A DNA stretch of 64,000 nucleotides from NCBI RefSeq assembly GCF_902498915.1, contig NZ_CABVLQ010000001.1; one strand, given 5' to 3'. The first letter of the stretch is position 1; each line of letters opens with the position of its first letter. Source of the stretch: Escherichia ruysiae. Lineage in GTDB: Bacteria; Pseudomonadota; Gammaproteobacteria; Enterobacterales; Enterobacteriaceae. A program made the translations under genes and the position numbers. The notes under the pieces are model-generated. The model saw only the letters and a list, made by a program, of their open reading frames with translations. It searched no databases and was not told where the DNA came from. Below are positions 9,196 to 17,552 of this stretch, in pieces.

Positions 9196-9705
9196 ATGGC
9201 GACGCTGACAGAAGATGATGTGCTTGAGCAACTGGACGCACAGGACAATTTATATTCATTTATGAAAACTGCGCATTCTATTTTGCTCCAGGGGATACGC
9301 CAGTTTCTGCCGTCGCTATTTGTCGATAACGATGAAGAGATCGTCGAATATGCAGTGAAACCGTTACTCGCCCAAAGCGGCCCGCTTGACGATATTGATG
9401 TTGCGCTGCGTTTGATTTATGCGCTGGGGAAAATGGATAAATGGCTGTACGCCGATATCACGCATTTTTCCCAGTTCTGGCATTACCTGAACGAACAGGA
9501 TGCCCCCCCAGGATTTGCCGATGACATAACCTGGGATTTTATCAGCAACGTCAATAGTATAACCCGCAATGCGACGCTCTATGATGCGTTAAAGGCGATG
9601 AAGTTCGCCGATTTCGCCGTCTGGTCAGAGGTGCGTTTTAGCGGGATGGTCAAAACGGCGCTGACGCTGGCAGTAACGACCACCTTAAAGGAATTAACGC
9701 CGTGA
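9196..9705 (+). CDS. yggD: MtlR-family regulator YggD
   Basis: A 169-residue all-alpha protein of the MtlR family, whose founding member represses the mannitol operon, apparently without a classical DNA-binding domain. The start at 9196 gives the family length. No helix-turn-helix is obvious. Placement inside a mannitol-type PTS cluster matches a regulator of that cluster. Its stop codon overlaps the GTG start of yggC by four bases, so the two are probably translated together. Confidence 0.9.
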   Translation: MATLTEDDVLEQLDAQDNLYSFMKTAHSILLQGIRQFLPSLFVDNDEEIVEYAVKPLLAQSGPLDDIDVALRLIYALGKMDKWLYADITHFSQFWHYLNEQDAPPGFADDITWDFISNVNSITRNATLYDALKAMKFADFAVWSEVRFSGMVKTALTLAVTTTLKELTP

Positions 9706-10415
9706 AAATTGAATTAACGGTGAATGGGCTGAAGGTACAGGCGCAGTACCATGATGATGAGATAAAAAATGTACATAAACCGTTGCTGCGCATGTTGGCG
9801 GCCTTACAGACGGTAAATCCACAGCGGCGTGCGGTGGTATTTCTTTGCGCTCCGCCGGGGACGGGTAAATCTACCCTAACCACCTTCTGGGAATATCTCG
9901 CGCAACAAGACCCGGAACTACCCGCTATTCAGACGCTCCCGATGGATGGTTTTCACCATTACAACATCTGGCTGGATGAGCATCAGCTTCGCTCTTATAA
10001 AGGCGCACCGCAGACGTTCGACGTGGCGAAACTGGCGGAAAATCTGCGCCGGGCAGTGGAAGGGGATTGTACGTGGCCGCAGTACGATCGACAAAAGCAT
10101 GATCCCATAGAAGATGCATTACACGTTACTGCACCGATCATTATCGTAGAAGGAAATTGGCTGTTATTGGATGACGAGAAATGGCGCATGCTTGCGCAAT
10201 TTTGTGATTTCTCGATCTTTATCAACGCGCCCGCAGCTGCGTTACGGGAACGGCTGGTGGGGCGCAAGCTGGCGGGAGGGTTATCGCTGGCAGACGCTGA
10301 AGCCTTTTATGAACGTACCGACGGCCCAAATGTTCGCCGGGTGCTTGAACAGAGTCTGCCCGCAAATTTGACCTTAATGATGACGGCTAGCGGCGAATAT
10401 CGTCTGGCAGATTGA
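9702..10415 (+). CDS. yggC: P-loop kinase-like protein YggC
   Basis: Nucleoside/pantothenate-kinase-like P-loop protein of 237 residues that starts with GTG. The Walker A motif APPGTGKST lies at 50-58, and the DGFHH segment near residue 85 is typical of the uridine/pantothenate kinase fold. The substrate is unknown; a sugar or sugar-like metabolite would fit the operon, but that is inference. Its 3' end overlaps by 29 bases the end of the convergent ECF ATPase gene, a junction not present in K-12, where epd follows directly. Confidence 0.9.
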   Translation: MKIELTVNGLKVQAQYHDDEIKNVHKPLLRMLAALQTVNPQRRAVVFLCAPPGTGKSTLTTFWEYLAQQDPELPAIQTLPMDGFHHYNIWLDEHQLRSYKGAPQTFDVAKLAENLRRAVEGDCTWPQYDRQKHDPIEDALHVTAPIIIVEGNWLLLDDEKWRMLAQFCDFSIFINAPAAALRERLVGRKLAGGLSLADAEAFYERTDGPNVRRVLEQSLPANLTLMMTASGEYRLAD

Positions 10416-11064
10416 CCTCTTTCACAGTGCCGTCTTCCAGACGGATAACACGGGAAAAATGACGCCGGGTAAATGCGGCGTCATGACTGATTGCCACGAC
10501 ACTCGCGCCTTGTTGGCGGCATTTTTCCAGCCAGCACTCAAACACGCCCAGCCAGTTTTCGTCAAAATCCCGACTGGGTTCATCCAGCAACAACAGTGAC
10601 GGGGCGAGAGCTTCCAGACTGGCGACGGCGACCATCCGTCGCTGTGCGCTATGCAGGTCTAACGGATGCGCGCTGGCAACGTCTGCTAACTGACAACATT
10701 GCAGGGCGTATTCGGTGCGTTTTGCGATGTCTGCGGGTGAGAATTTTTGTAATTTCAGACCAAAGGCGACCTCTTCGGCGACGGTGCTATGAAACAACTG
10801 GTTTTCCGCTTCCTGAAACAGTACGCCAATTTTTGCCGCGCGCTGGCGGTTCTTAAGCGTATGTAATGCCTGTTGTTGCAATATTACTGTACCGGAAGAT
10901 GGGGGAAGAAGACCCGCCATGATGCGTAACAGTGTCGATTTTCCCGCGCCGTTGTCGCCGGTCAGCGCCAGCCATTCACCTTGTTTAAGTTGCAGCGAAA
11001 TGTCGCAAAGACAATCTGTTGCCGCGCCAGGCCAGCGATAAGTCACCTGATTTAACGTTAACAT
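10387..11064 (-). CDS. ECF transporter ATPase, second subunit (degenerate signature)
   Basis: Cytoplasmic ATPase of an energy-coupling-factor transporter; with its partner it powers uptake of a micronutrient by the S and T components. The 225-residue product has Walker A GDNGAGKST (36-44), a Q-loop region (LFQEAENQLF) typical of EcfA proteins, and Walker B LLLLDEPS. The ABC signature is atypical: LHSAQRRM stands where LSGGQxxR is expected, so the composite ATP site using this signature may be weak. It overlaps the upstream ATPase gene by seven bases and is last in the operon. Salmonella homologues are labelled a queuosine-regulated ECF system in some annotations, as I recall. Confidence 0.88.
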   Translation of the reverse strand: MLTLNQVTYRWPGAATDCLCDISLQLKQGEWLALTGDNGAGKSTLLRIMAGLLPPSSGTVILQQQALHTLKNRQRAAKIGVLFQEAENQLFHSTVAEEVAFGLKLQKFSPADIAKRTEYALQCCQLADVASAHPLDLHSAQRRMVAVASLEALAPSLLLLDEPSRDFDENWLGVFECWLEKCRQQGASVVAISHDAAFTRRHFSRVIRLEDGTVKEVNLPDDIRR

Positions 11065-11741
11065 AATGGCTGGAGTACTCCGTCATGTAACCGCCAGGAA
11101 TGCTGGCAATAGTTCAGAAAAGGTGTGGGATGACGTTCAAACAGAATAACCAGCGAACCGCATTCCATCGCCCAGTGCTGCAAACGCTGCAACAGAATTT
11201 CGCTGGCTTGTGATGTCAGGCGGCTAAAGGCTTCATCAAGAATTAATAGTTTTGGTTGCATAGCGATGGCACAGGCGATAACCACGCGTTGGGTTTCTCC
11301 ACCGGAGAGTGTTGCCGGATGGCGATGACGCAACGGCTGGCACTCGGTCAGGGTCAGGGCAGCGTCAATGCGCGCCATAACCTTTGCTTCATCAAGACAC
11401 AGATTTTCTGGCCCAAAGGCAACCTCTTCTTCCACGCTAAAGGTACAGCCGGAAAGCTGCAAATAGGGAGATTGCTGGACGAGTTGAATGGTAGCGGCTT
11501 GTTCGCTTAGCGAGAGTTGCCCAATGGGCGTATTGAGGAGCATTCCCGTGCCAGCGATGTCACCCGGCAGGAAGTCCGGATACCAACCCGCCATCAGTTG
11601 CGCCAGCGTGCTTTTGCCGCTGCCGTTGTCTCCAAAGATGGCGACCATCCCCGGGTTGTCATAGTGAAAGTCATAACAGAATGGAGAGTGCGTTGAGTGC
11701 GTCGGGCAATAGCGAAACTGTTCTAACGTAACCATAGCCAC
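11058..11741 (-). CDS. ECF transporter ATPase, first subunit
   Basis: Second P-loop ATPase of the same ECF module, 227 residues. It has Walker A GDNGSGKST (37-45), a Q-loop (QLVQQSPYLQL), a canonical ABC signature LSGGETQR and Walker B LLILDEA. With the degenerate partner downstream it would form an asymmetric heterodimer. The gene overlaps the end of the T-component gene by 19 bases and the next ATPase gene by 7, so it is clearly cotranscribed and probably translationally coupled. The ECF assignment rests on adjacency to T- and S-like membrane proteins and on the two-ATPase arrangement. Confidence 0.9.
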   Translation of the reverse strand: MAMVTLEQFRYCPTHSTHSPFCYDFHYDNPGMVAIFGDNGSGKSTLAQLMAGWYPDFLPGDIAGTGMLLNTPIGQLSLSEQAATIQLVQQSPYLQLSGCTFSVEEEVAFGPENLCLDEAKVMARIDAALTLTECQPLRHRHPATLSGGETQRVVIACAIAMQPKLLILDEAFSRLTSQASEILLQRLQHWAMECGSLVILFERHPTPFLNYCQHSWRLHDGVLQPLC

Positions 11742-12430
11742 ACTCCGGGTTCTGCCAGCATCAGCAATATCATGGTGTAACGAGCCACTTTTTGTAATTT
11801 ACTGTCAGGTGGTGCCCATAGCGTAGTGCGCCGGTTATGTAAGCGAAATGCCCGCATATCCAGCGCCGCACCACGGATCGCCAGATCGTTAAGCGCATTA
11901 TGGGTTAATGGTATGATTAACGCCGGCATCGCACATAAGCGTTGATACCAGCTTTCATCCAGCGGCACGCCACGCGCACGCTGTGCTTCATGAATAATCG
12001 CTAATTGCCGTTTTAACTGCTCAACGACCAGCAGCGGTCCGGCAAACAGATAAGCGACGCCCGGCGGCAGGCGAGAAGCAAACAAAGCGCGGATAAATCG
12101 TTGCACGGGGACGTACTGCATCCACAACTGCGAAGTGGAAACAATCGCCAGAATGCGCAGCCAGAGCGTAATAGCAAATGCCCAACGTTCTGGATTGCGC
12201 GGTGTTCCGCTTATCCATTCTGTCAGCCAGCCACCGTGCACCAGCCACAGGCCGCCCCCCAGCGAAAACATCAGCCAGGCGACATATTTTGCTCGCCGCC
12301 GCGTGGCCTTTAACGCAATAAGGCAGAGAAAGGTCGCCGCGCTATAGACTGGCAAAATGGTCTGCGCGGGCAGGATTAGCGTGGTGCAGGCTGCCAGCGC
12401 CCACAGCGTTAATGAGGTAAACGGATGCAT
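11723..12430 (-). CDS. ECF transporter transmembrane (T) component
   Basis: Scaffold subunit that couples the two ATPases to the substrate-binding S protein. The 235-residue product has several hydrophobic segments in its N-terminal half and near the C-terminus. The cytoplasmic stretch EAQRARGVPLDES contains the Ala-Arg-Gly motif by which EcfT proteins dock on the ATPases. Its start codon directly abuts the stop codon of the S-component gene. The Cbi/EcfT family assignment is from motif and topology only. Confidence 0.87.
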   Translation of the reverse strand: MHPFTSLTLWALAACTTLILPAQTILPVYSAATFLCLIALKATRRRAKYVAWLMFSLGGGLWLVHGGWLTEWISGTPRNPERWAFAITLWLRILAIVSTSQLWMQYVPVQRFIRALFASRLPPGVAYLFAGPLLVVEQLKRQLAIIHEAQRARGVPLDESWYQRLCAMPALIIPLTHNALNDLAIRGAALDMRAFRLHNRRTTLWAPPDSKLQKVARYTMILLMLAEPGVWLWLR

Positions 12431-13009
12431 TTAGCGCACGGCAGCCATTGCCGGAAAATGACGTGTGGTGCGAATCGGCAGCTGGCGCAGTAAAAGCCAG
12501 ACAATCACCGCTGTAAGAATTTTATCGACCAGGTTTGCGCCTATCACCGTAATCGCCACCGACTCCACCAGGTTTTGCCCCATAGAGTGCATCCAGGCAA
12601 CGAACAAATCAGCTCCGCTACCGGTGACACCGCCGAACAGCGCAGTACGTAACGGTACAGCAACGACTGTGACCGCAAGCGTAATAATCACGCCGCTGAC
12701 AACGACTTTCGGCAGGGTGCGAAACCAACCCGCTCGCGCCAGCCAACCGGCGACCAGGCCGATGACCATCGCGACGGGCGCAAATGCGGCGGCGATCGGG
12801 TCGGTCAGCAATCCCCAGAGTAAATTGGTCAGTAAGCCGGTCAGCATCCCGATCACCGGACCAAGCAGTACCGCGCTAATAAGCGTGCCGATGGAGTCGA
12901 GAAATATAGGTAATTTGACCATGCTGGCCAGTTGCCCGCCGATCATATTGATAGCGATAGAGATAACGATCAGCACCAGGGCCTGGCTGGAAAAGCTGCG
13001 ACGCGCCAT
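12431..13009 (-). CDS. ECF transporter substrate-specific (S) component, substrate unknown
   Basis: Small integral membrane protein of 192 residues with about five or six hydrophobic helices, the size and shape of ECF S components. The segment FLDSIGTLISAVLLGP near residue 35 looks like the conserved N-terminal region of this family. I start it at MARRSF (13009), preceded by an AGAGAGG ribosome site; the frame runs further upstream into the PPC gene. From memory, the Salmonella homologue at the same place is called the substrate-specific part of a queuosine-regulated ECF transporter (QrtT-like). I see no preQ1 riboswitch here, so the ligand stays open. Confidence 0.85.
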   Translation of the reverse strand: MARRSFSSQALVLIVISIAINMIGGQLASMVKLPIFLDSIGTLISAVLLGPVIGMLTGLLTNLLWGLLTDPIAAAFAPVAMVIGLVAGWLARAGWFRTLPKVVVSGVIITLAVTVVAVPLRTALFGGVTGSGADLFVAWMHSMGQNLVESVAITVIGANLVDKILTAVIVWLLLRQLPIRTTRHFPAMAAVR

Positions 13010-13031
13010 AAGAAAACCTCTCTGAAAATAG

Positions 13032-13463
13032 TTATTTAATGGGGGAAATATGCAACTCATCGTAACCAGAAAGCGCGCAAGGCTGGCGGCTAAACGCCAG
13101 TTCCTCAAGGCAGCCGATCACCAGTTCAAGCGTGGTGCGCACGGTACAGCCGGGCATCATATGACCGCCAAGCATCGCGCCGTGTGGATCGGAAACGCAG
13201 AGATGAAGATGCTCACCACTCTGTTCCAGCGTGCCGTTCAATGCGATGACTTCAAACTTATCGCTTAGAAGGGTGGTGTTTTCTTGCCCGGCATAGCGCA
13301 AAGCGACATCAGTCAGACTGCCGGTACAACCTGCAATCCACGCGGCGTGGAGTTGTTGTTGTTGCGCGAAGACGCGCAATTGGGAGAGAACTTCCTGCCC
13401 GGGGAGCAGGCGCAGCGCGTAAAAGCGTGCGGAGGAAGAATATGGGTAGGGCAATGTCATCAT
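13032..13463 (-). CDS. PPC/DUF296-domain protein, first gene of the ECF operon
   Basis: A 143-residue protein made almost wholly of one PPC (plant and prokaryote conserved, DUF296) domain. The segments AAWIAGCTGSLTDVALR and GEHLHLCVSDPHGAMLGGH match the domain, including the histidine-rich metal-binding face that is usual in bacterial members. Plant members bind AT-rich DNA as part of AT-hook proteins; the role of stand-alone bacterial forms is unclear. It lies 22 bases before the S-component gene, so it is likely either the operon's regulator or an enzyme or chaperone for the transported compound. It is divergent from epd. Confidence 0.85.
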   Translation of the reverse strand: MMTLPYPYSSSARFYALRLLPGQEVLSQLRVFAQQQQLHAAWIAGCTGSLTDVALRYAGQENTTLLSDKFEVIALNGTLEQSGEHLHLCVSDPHGAMLGGHMMPGCTVRTTLELVIGCLEELAFSRQPCALSGYDELHISPIK

Positions 13464-13624
13464 TGGAGTACTCCGAAACTCGGACGCATTGCGGATAATA
13501 TCGACGCTGCATCAGTCATATTCTGATATAAGTCAGGGTTTGTGACGGCACAACGAAAAGATTTTGCTACGCTTATTCGTGATTCTGCAAAGTGGAATAA
13601 ATTCCACAGGGGCGGGGCTGAAAA

Positions 13625-13640
13625 CGTGACGTAAGTCAGA
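13625..13640. promoter_or_regulatory. Possible CRP site upstream of epd
   Basis: CGTGA-N6-TCAGA matches 8 of 10 consensus CRP half-site positions with the correct spacing. CRP is known to activate the epd operon in E. coli; that this is the site is inference. Confidence 0.45.
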
Positions 13641-13699
13641 TAATTGTCTTCTTTGACTGGACAATCATTCCTTTTATTCCACGTTTCGCTTATCCTAGC

Positions 13700-13711
13700 T
13701 GAAGCGTTTCA
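13700..13711. promoter_or_regulatory. Cra (FruR) operator upstream of epd
   Basis: TGAAGCGTTTCA differs at one position from the Cra consensus TGAAACGTTTCA. Cra repression of epd-pgk is established in E. coli. The site is 123 bases before the epd start and could also affect the divergent ECF promoter. Confidence 0.75.
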
Positions 13712-13834
13712 GTCGATTAAATGTTCGACAATTAACCAATCAGTCGCAGTTTGCGACAGGTAAGGTTTTCCCGAACGATTTGCTGGATTACTCTGTCAGG
13801 CAAATTTGCTCAGGGAAAACCTTGCAGGAGATCT

Positions 13835-14854
13835 ATGACCGTACGCGTAGCGATAAATGGCTTCGGTCGCATCGGGCGTAATGTGGTTCGTGCTTTGTAT
13901 GAATCCGGACGTCGGGCGGAAATTACCGTGGTGGCAATCAACGAACTGGCGGATGCTGCGGGCATGGCGCATTTGTTGAAATATGACACCAGCCATGGCC
14001 GTTTTGCATGGGAAGTACGACAGGAACGCGATCAACTTTTTGTTGGTGATGACGCCATCCGCGTATTGCATGAACGTTCACTGCAATCGCTCCCCTGGCG
14101 TGAACTTGGCGTTGATGTAGTCCTCGACTGCACCGGCGTATATGGCTCCCGCGAGCATGGCGAAGCGCACATTGCCGCCGGGGCTAAAAAAGTGCTCTTT
14201 TCACATCCTGGCAGTAACGATCTCGACGCGACCGTTGTTTACGGCGTCAATCAGGATCAACTTCGTGCGGAACACCGCATCGTTTCTAACGCTTCCTGTA
14301 CCACGAATTGCATAATTCCCGTCATCAAATTGTTAGATGATGCGTACGGTATTGAGTCCGGCACTGTGACCACAATTCACTCCGCCATGCACGATCAACA
14401 GGTTATTGATGCATACCATCCTGACCTGCGTCGCACCCGGGCAGCCAGCCAGTCGATCATTCCGGTCGATACCAAACTGGCCGCCGGTATCACACGATTT
14501 TTTCCGCAATTTAACGATCGCTTTGAAGCGATTGCGGTACGTGTGCCAACCATAAATGTGACGGCAATCGATTTAAGCGTGACGGTGAAGAAACCTGTAA
14601 AAGCCAATGAAGTCAACCTGTTGCTGCAAAAAGCAGCACAAGGTGCATTTCATGGTATAGTTGACTATACGGAATTGCCGTTGGTCTCTGTAGATTTTAA
14701 CCACGATCCGCACAGTGCCATTGTCGATGGTACTCAAACCCGGGTCAGTGGCGCACACCTGATCAAAACGTTGGTCTGGTGCGATAACGAATGGGGCTTT
14801 GCTAACCGAATGCTCGACACGACGTTAGCTATGGCTACTGTTGCTTTCAGGTAA
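13835..14854 (+). CDS. epd: D-erythrose-4-phosphate dehydrogenase Epd (GapB)
   Basis: NAD-dependent oxidation of erythrose 4-phosphate to 4-phosphoerythronate, the first step of the pyridoxal-phosphate branch that ends in PdxJ. The 339-residue product is a GapA paralogue with the NAD motif [10 protein letters not shown] at the N-terminus and the catalytic cysteine in SNASCTTNC (Cys155). I start it at the ATG at 13835, with CAGGAG before it; the open frame reaches further upstream with no ribosome site. It heads the epd-pgk-fbaA group, 49 bases before pgk. Confidence 0.97.
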
Positions 14855-14903
14855 GACGCAAGCAGCGTCTGCAAAACTTTTAGAATCAACGAGAGGATTC
14901 ACC

Positions 14904-16067
14904 ATGTCTGTAATTAAGATGACCGATCTGGATCTTGCTGGGAAACGTGTATTTATCCGTGCGGATCTGAACGTACCAGTAAAAGACGGGAAAGTAACCA
15001 GCGACGCACGTATCCGTGCTTCTCTGCCGACCATCGAACTGGCTCTGAAACAAGGCGCTAAAGTGATGGTAACTTCCCACCTGGGTCGTCCTACCGAAGG
15101 CGAGTACAACGAAGAATTCTCTCTGCTGCCGGTTGTTAACTACCTGAAAGACAAACTGTCTAACCCGGTTCGTCTGGTTAAAGATTACCTCGACGGCGTT
15201 GATGTTGCTGAAGGTGAACTGGTTGTTCTGGAAAACGTTCGCTTCAACAAAGGCGAGAAGAAAGACGACGAAACCCTGTCCAAAAAATACGCTGCACTGT
15301 GCGACGTATTCGTAATGGACGCATTCGGTACTGCTCACCGCGCGCAAGCTTCTACTCACGGTATCGGTAAATTCGCTGACGTTGCGTGCGCAGGTCCGCT
15401 GCTGGCGGCTGAACTGGACGCGCTGGGTAAAGCACTGAAAGAACCAGCTCGCCCGATGGTGGCTATCGTTGGTGGTTCTAAAGTATCTACCAAACTGACC
15501 GTTCTGGACTCCCTGTCTAAAATCGCTGACCAGCTGATTGTTGGTGGTGGTATCGCTAACACCTTTATCGCGGCACAAGGCCACGATGTGGGTAAATCCC
15601 TGTACGAAGCTGACCTTGTTGACGAAGCTAAACGTCTGCTGACCACCTGCAACATTCCGGTTCCGTCTGATGTTCGCGTAGCAACCGAGTTCTCTGAAAC
15701 TGCTCCGGCTACTCTGAAATCTGTTAACGATGTGAAAGCTGACGAGCAGATCCTGGATATCGGTGATGCTTCCGCTCAGGAACTGGCTGAAATCCTGAAG
15801 AATGCGAAAACCATTCTGTGGAACGGTCCGGTTGGCGTGTTCGAATTCCCGAACTTCCGCAAAGGCACTGAAATCGTGGCTAACGCTATCGCAGACAGCG
15901 AAGCGTTCTCCATTGCTGGTGGCGGCGACACTCTGGCAGCAATCGACCTGTTCGGCATCGCTGACAAAATCTCCTACATCTCCACTGGCGGCGGCGCATT
16001 CCTCGAATTCGTGGAAGGTAAAGTACTGCCTGCAGTAGCGATGCTCGAAGAGCGCGCTAAGAAGTAA
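14904..16067 (+). CDS. pgk: Phosphoglycerate kinase Pgk
   Basis: Glycolytic enzyme making ATP and 3-phosphoglycerate from 1,3-bisphosphoglycerate. The 387-residue product has both Rossmann-like lobes. The N-terminal RADLNVP substrate loop and HLGRP block, the VGGSKVSTK segment, and the C-terminal GGGDT nucleotide loop are all present. A GAGAGGA ribosome site precedes the ATG. Codon use is highly biased, as in other abundant glycolytic genes. A terminator-like hairpin and an ERIC element follow before fbaA. Confidence 0.98.
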
Positions 16068-16075
16068 AAAATCAC

Positions 16076-16100
16076 AGGGCAGGGAAACCTGCCCTTGTTT
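16076..16100 (+). terminator. Hairpin after pgk
   Basis: AGGGCAGG/CCTGCCCT stem with loop GAAA, followed by TTGTTT. The U tract is imperfect, so it may attenuate rather than fully stop transcription into fbaA. Confidence 0.65.
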
Positions 16101-16130
16101 CAGCGCGCTTTTAGAGCACGCATTTTTTCA

Positions 16131-16253
16131 TACTCTAAATAATTCGAGTTGCAGGAAGGCGACAAGAGAGTGAATCCCCAGGAGCTTACATAAGTAAGTG
16201 ACTGGGGTGAGCGAACGCAGACGCAGCACATGCAACTTGAAGTATGACGAGTA
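16131..16253. repeat. ERIC (IRU) element in the pgk-fbaA spacer
   Basis: About 123 bases bounded by TACTC...GAGTA and longer inverted arms (CGAGTTGCA / TGCAACTTG). The centre carries the ERIC core: GAATCCCCAGGAGCTTACAT followed directly by AAGTAAGTGACTGGGGTGAG. It will form a long hairpin in the pgk-fbaA transcript and lies 28 bases before the fbaA start. Confidence 0.95.
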
Positions 16254-16281
16254 TAAGGCCCGACGATACAGGACAAGAGAC

Positions 16282-17361
16282 ATGTCTAAGATTTTTGATT
16301 TCGTAAAACCTGGCGTAATCACTGGTGATGACGTACAGAAAGTTTTCCAGGTAGCAAAAGAAAACAACTTCGCACTGCCAGCAGTAAACTGCGTCGGTAC
16401 TGACTCCATCAACGCCGTACTGGAAACCGCTGCTAAAGTTAAAGCGCCGGTTATCGTTCAGTTCTCCAACGGTGGTGCTTCCTTTATCGCTGGTAAAGGC
16501 GTGAAATCTGACGTTCCGCAGGGTGCTGCTATCCTGGGCGCGATCTCTGGTGCGCATCACGTTCACCAGATGGCTGAACATTATGGTGTTCCGGTTATCC
16601 TGCACACCGACCACTGCGCGAAGAAACTGCTGCCGTGGATCGACGGTCTGCTGGACGCGGGTGAAAAACACTTCGCAGCTACCGGCAAGCCGCTGTTCTC
16701 TTCTCACATGATCGACCTGTCTGAAGAATCTCTGCAAGAGAACATCGAAATCTGCTCTAAATACCTGGAGCGCATGTCCAAAATCGGCATGACTCTGGAA
16801 ATCGAACTGGGTTGCACCGGTGGTGAAGAAGATGGCGTGGACAACAGCCACATGGACGCTTCTGCACTGTACACCCAGCCAGAAGACGTTGATTACGCAT
16901 ACACCGAGCTGAGCAAAATCAGCCCGCGTTTCACCATCGCAGCGTCCTTCGGTAACGTACACGGCGTTTACAAGCCGGGTAACGTGGTTCTGACTCCGAC
17001 CATCCTGCGTGATTCTCAGGAATATGTTTCTAAGAAACACAACCTGCCGCACAACAGCCTGAACTTCGTATTCCACGGCGGTTCCGGTTCTACTGCTCAG
17101 GAAATCAAAGACTCCGTAAGCTACGGCGTAGTGAAAATGAACATCGATACCGATACCCAATGGGCAACCTGGGAAGGTGTTCTGAACTACTACAAAGAAA
17201 ACGAAGCTTACCTGCAGGGTCAGCTGGGCAACCCGAAAGGCGAAGATCAGCCGAACAAGAAATACTACGATCCGCGCGTATGGCTGCGTGCCGGTCAGAC
17301 TTCGATGATCGCTCGTCTGGAAAAAGCATTCAAGGAACTGAACGCGATCGACGTTCTGTAA
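16282..17361 (+). CDS. fbaA: Class II fructose-bisphosphate aldolase FbaA
   Basis: Zinc aldolase that splits fructose 1,6-bisphosphate into dihydroxyacetone phosphate and glyceraldehyde 3-phosphate. The 359-residue product begins MSKIFDFVKPG. The HTDHCAKK block supplies zinc ligand His111 and catalytic Asp110 (counting Met as 1). The GGSGS phosphate loop near residue 265 and NIDTD near residue 290 complete the active site. I start at 16282 because the frame upstream is the ERIC repeat. A strong terminator follows. Confidence 0.98.
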   Translation: MSKIFDFVKPGVITGDDVQKVFQVAKENNFALPAVNCVGTDSINAVLETAAKVKAPVIVQFSNGGASFIAGKGVKSDVPQGAAILGAISGAHHVHQMAEHYGVPVILHTDHCAKKLLPWIDGLLDAGEKHFAATGKPLFSSHMIDLSEESLQENIEICSKYLERMSKIGMTLEIELGCTGGEEDGVDNSHMDASALYTQPEDVDYAYTELSKISPRFTIAASFGNVHGVYKPGNVVLTPTILRDSQEYVSKKHNLPHNSLNFVFHGGSGSTAQEIKDSVSYGVVKMNIDTDTQWATWEGVLNYYKENEAYLQGQLGNPKGEDQPNKKYYDPRVWLRAGQTSMIARLEKAFKELNAIDVL

Positions 17362-17383
17362 GATATTCCTTTCTGCTTATCTC

Positions 17384-17410
17384 AAGACCCGCTCTGCGGG
17401 TCTTTTTTTT
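17384..17410 (+). terminator. fbaA terminator
   Basis: AAGACCCGC/GCGGGTCTT stem with a TCT loop and a long T run. It ends the epd-pgk-fbaA group before mscS. Confidence 0.92.
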
Positions 17411-17552
17411 CGCCAAAAGCAAGGTGATGGACAGGAGAAATCTGTGATCTATTTGGCAAAATTATGCTTTATTGTTTACCCTTGTCAGACTGCCCGTCAT
17501 AAGGCAGCGGAGTGTATTTCTCCATTTTGAGTCAGTTAAAAAGGAATATTGA

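Larger units (their letters stand above)
13464..13834. other. Divergent promoter region between the ECF-PPC operon and epd
   Basis: 371 bases without a gene. It must hold the promoters of both the minus-strand ECF operon and the plus-strand epd-pgk operon. I see a Cra site and a possible CRP site, listed separately. The epd ribosome site CAGGAG is at 13825-13830. No riboswitch-like element (preQ1, TPP, cobalamin) is apparent on the ECF side. Confidence 0.7.

Noticed and set aside
13464..13834. preQ1, TPP or cobalamin riboswitch ahead of the ECF operon
   Set aside because: No preQ1-I tail (A-rich ending in AACTA) or other riboswitch core is seen on the minus strand.
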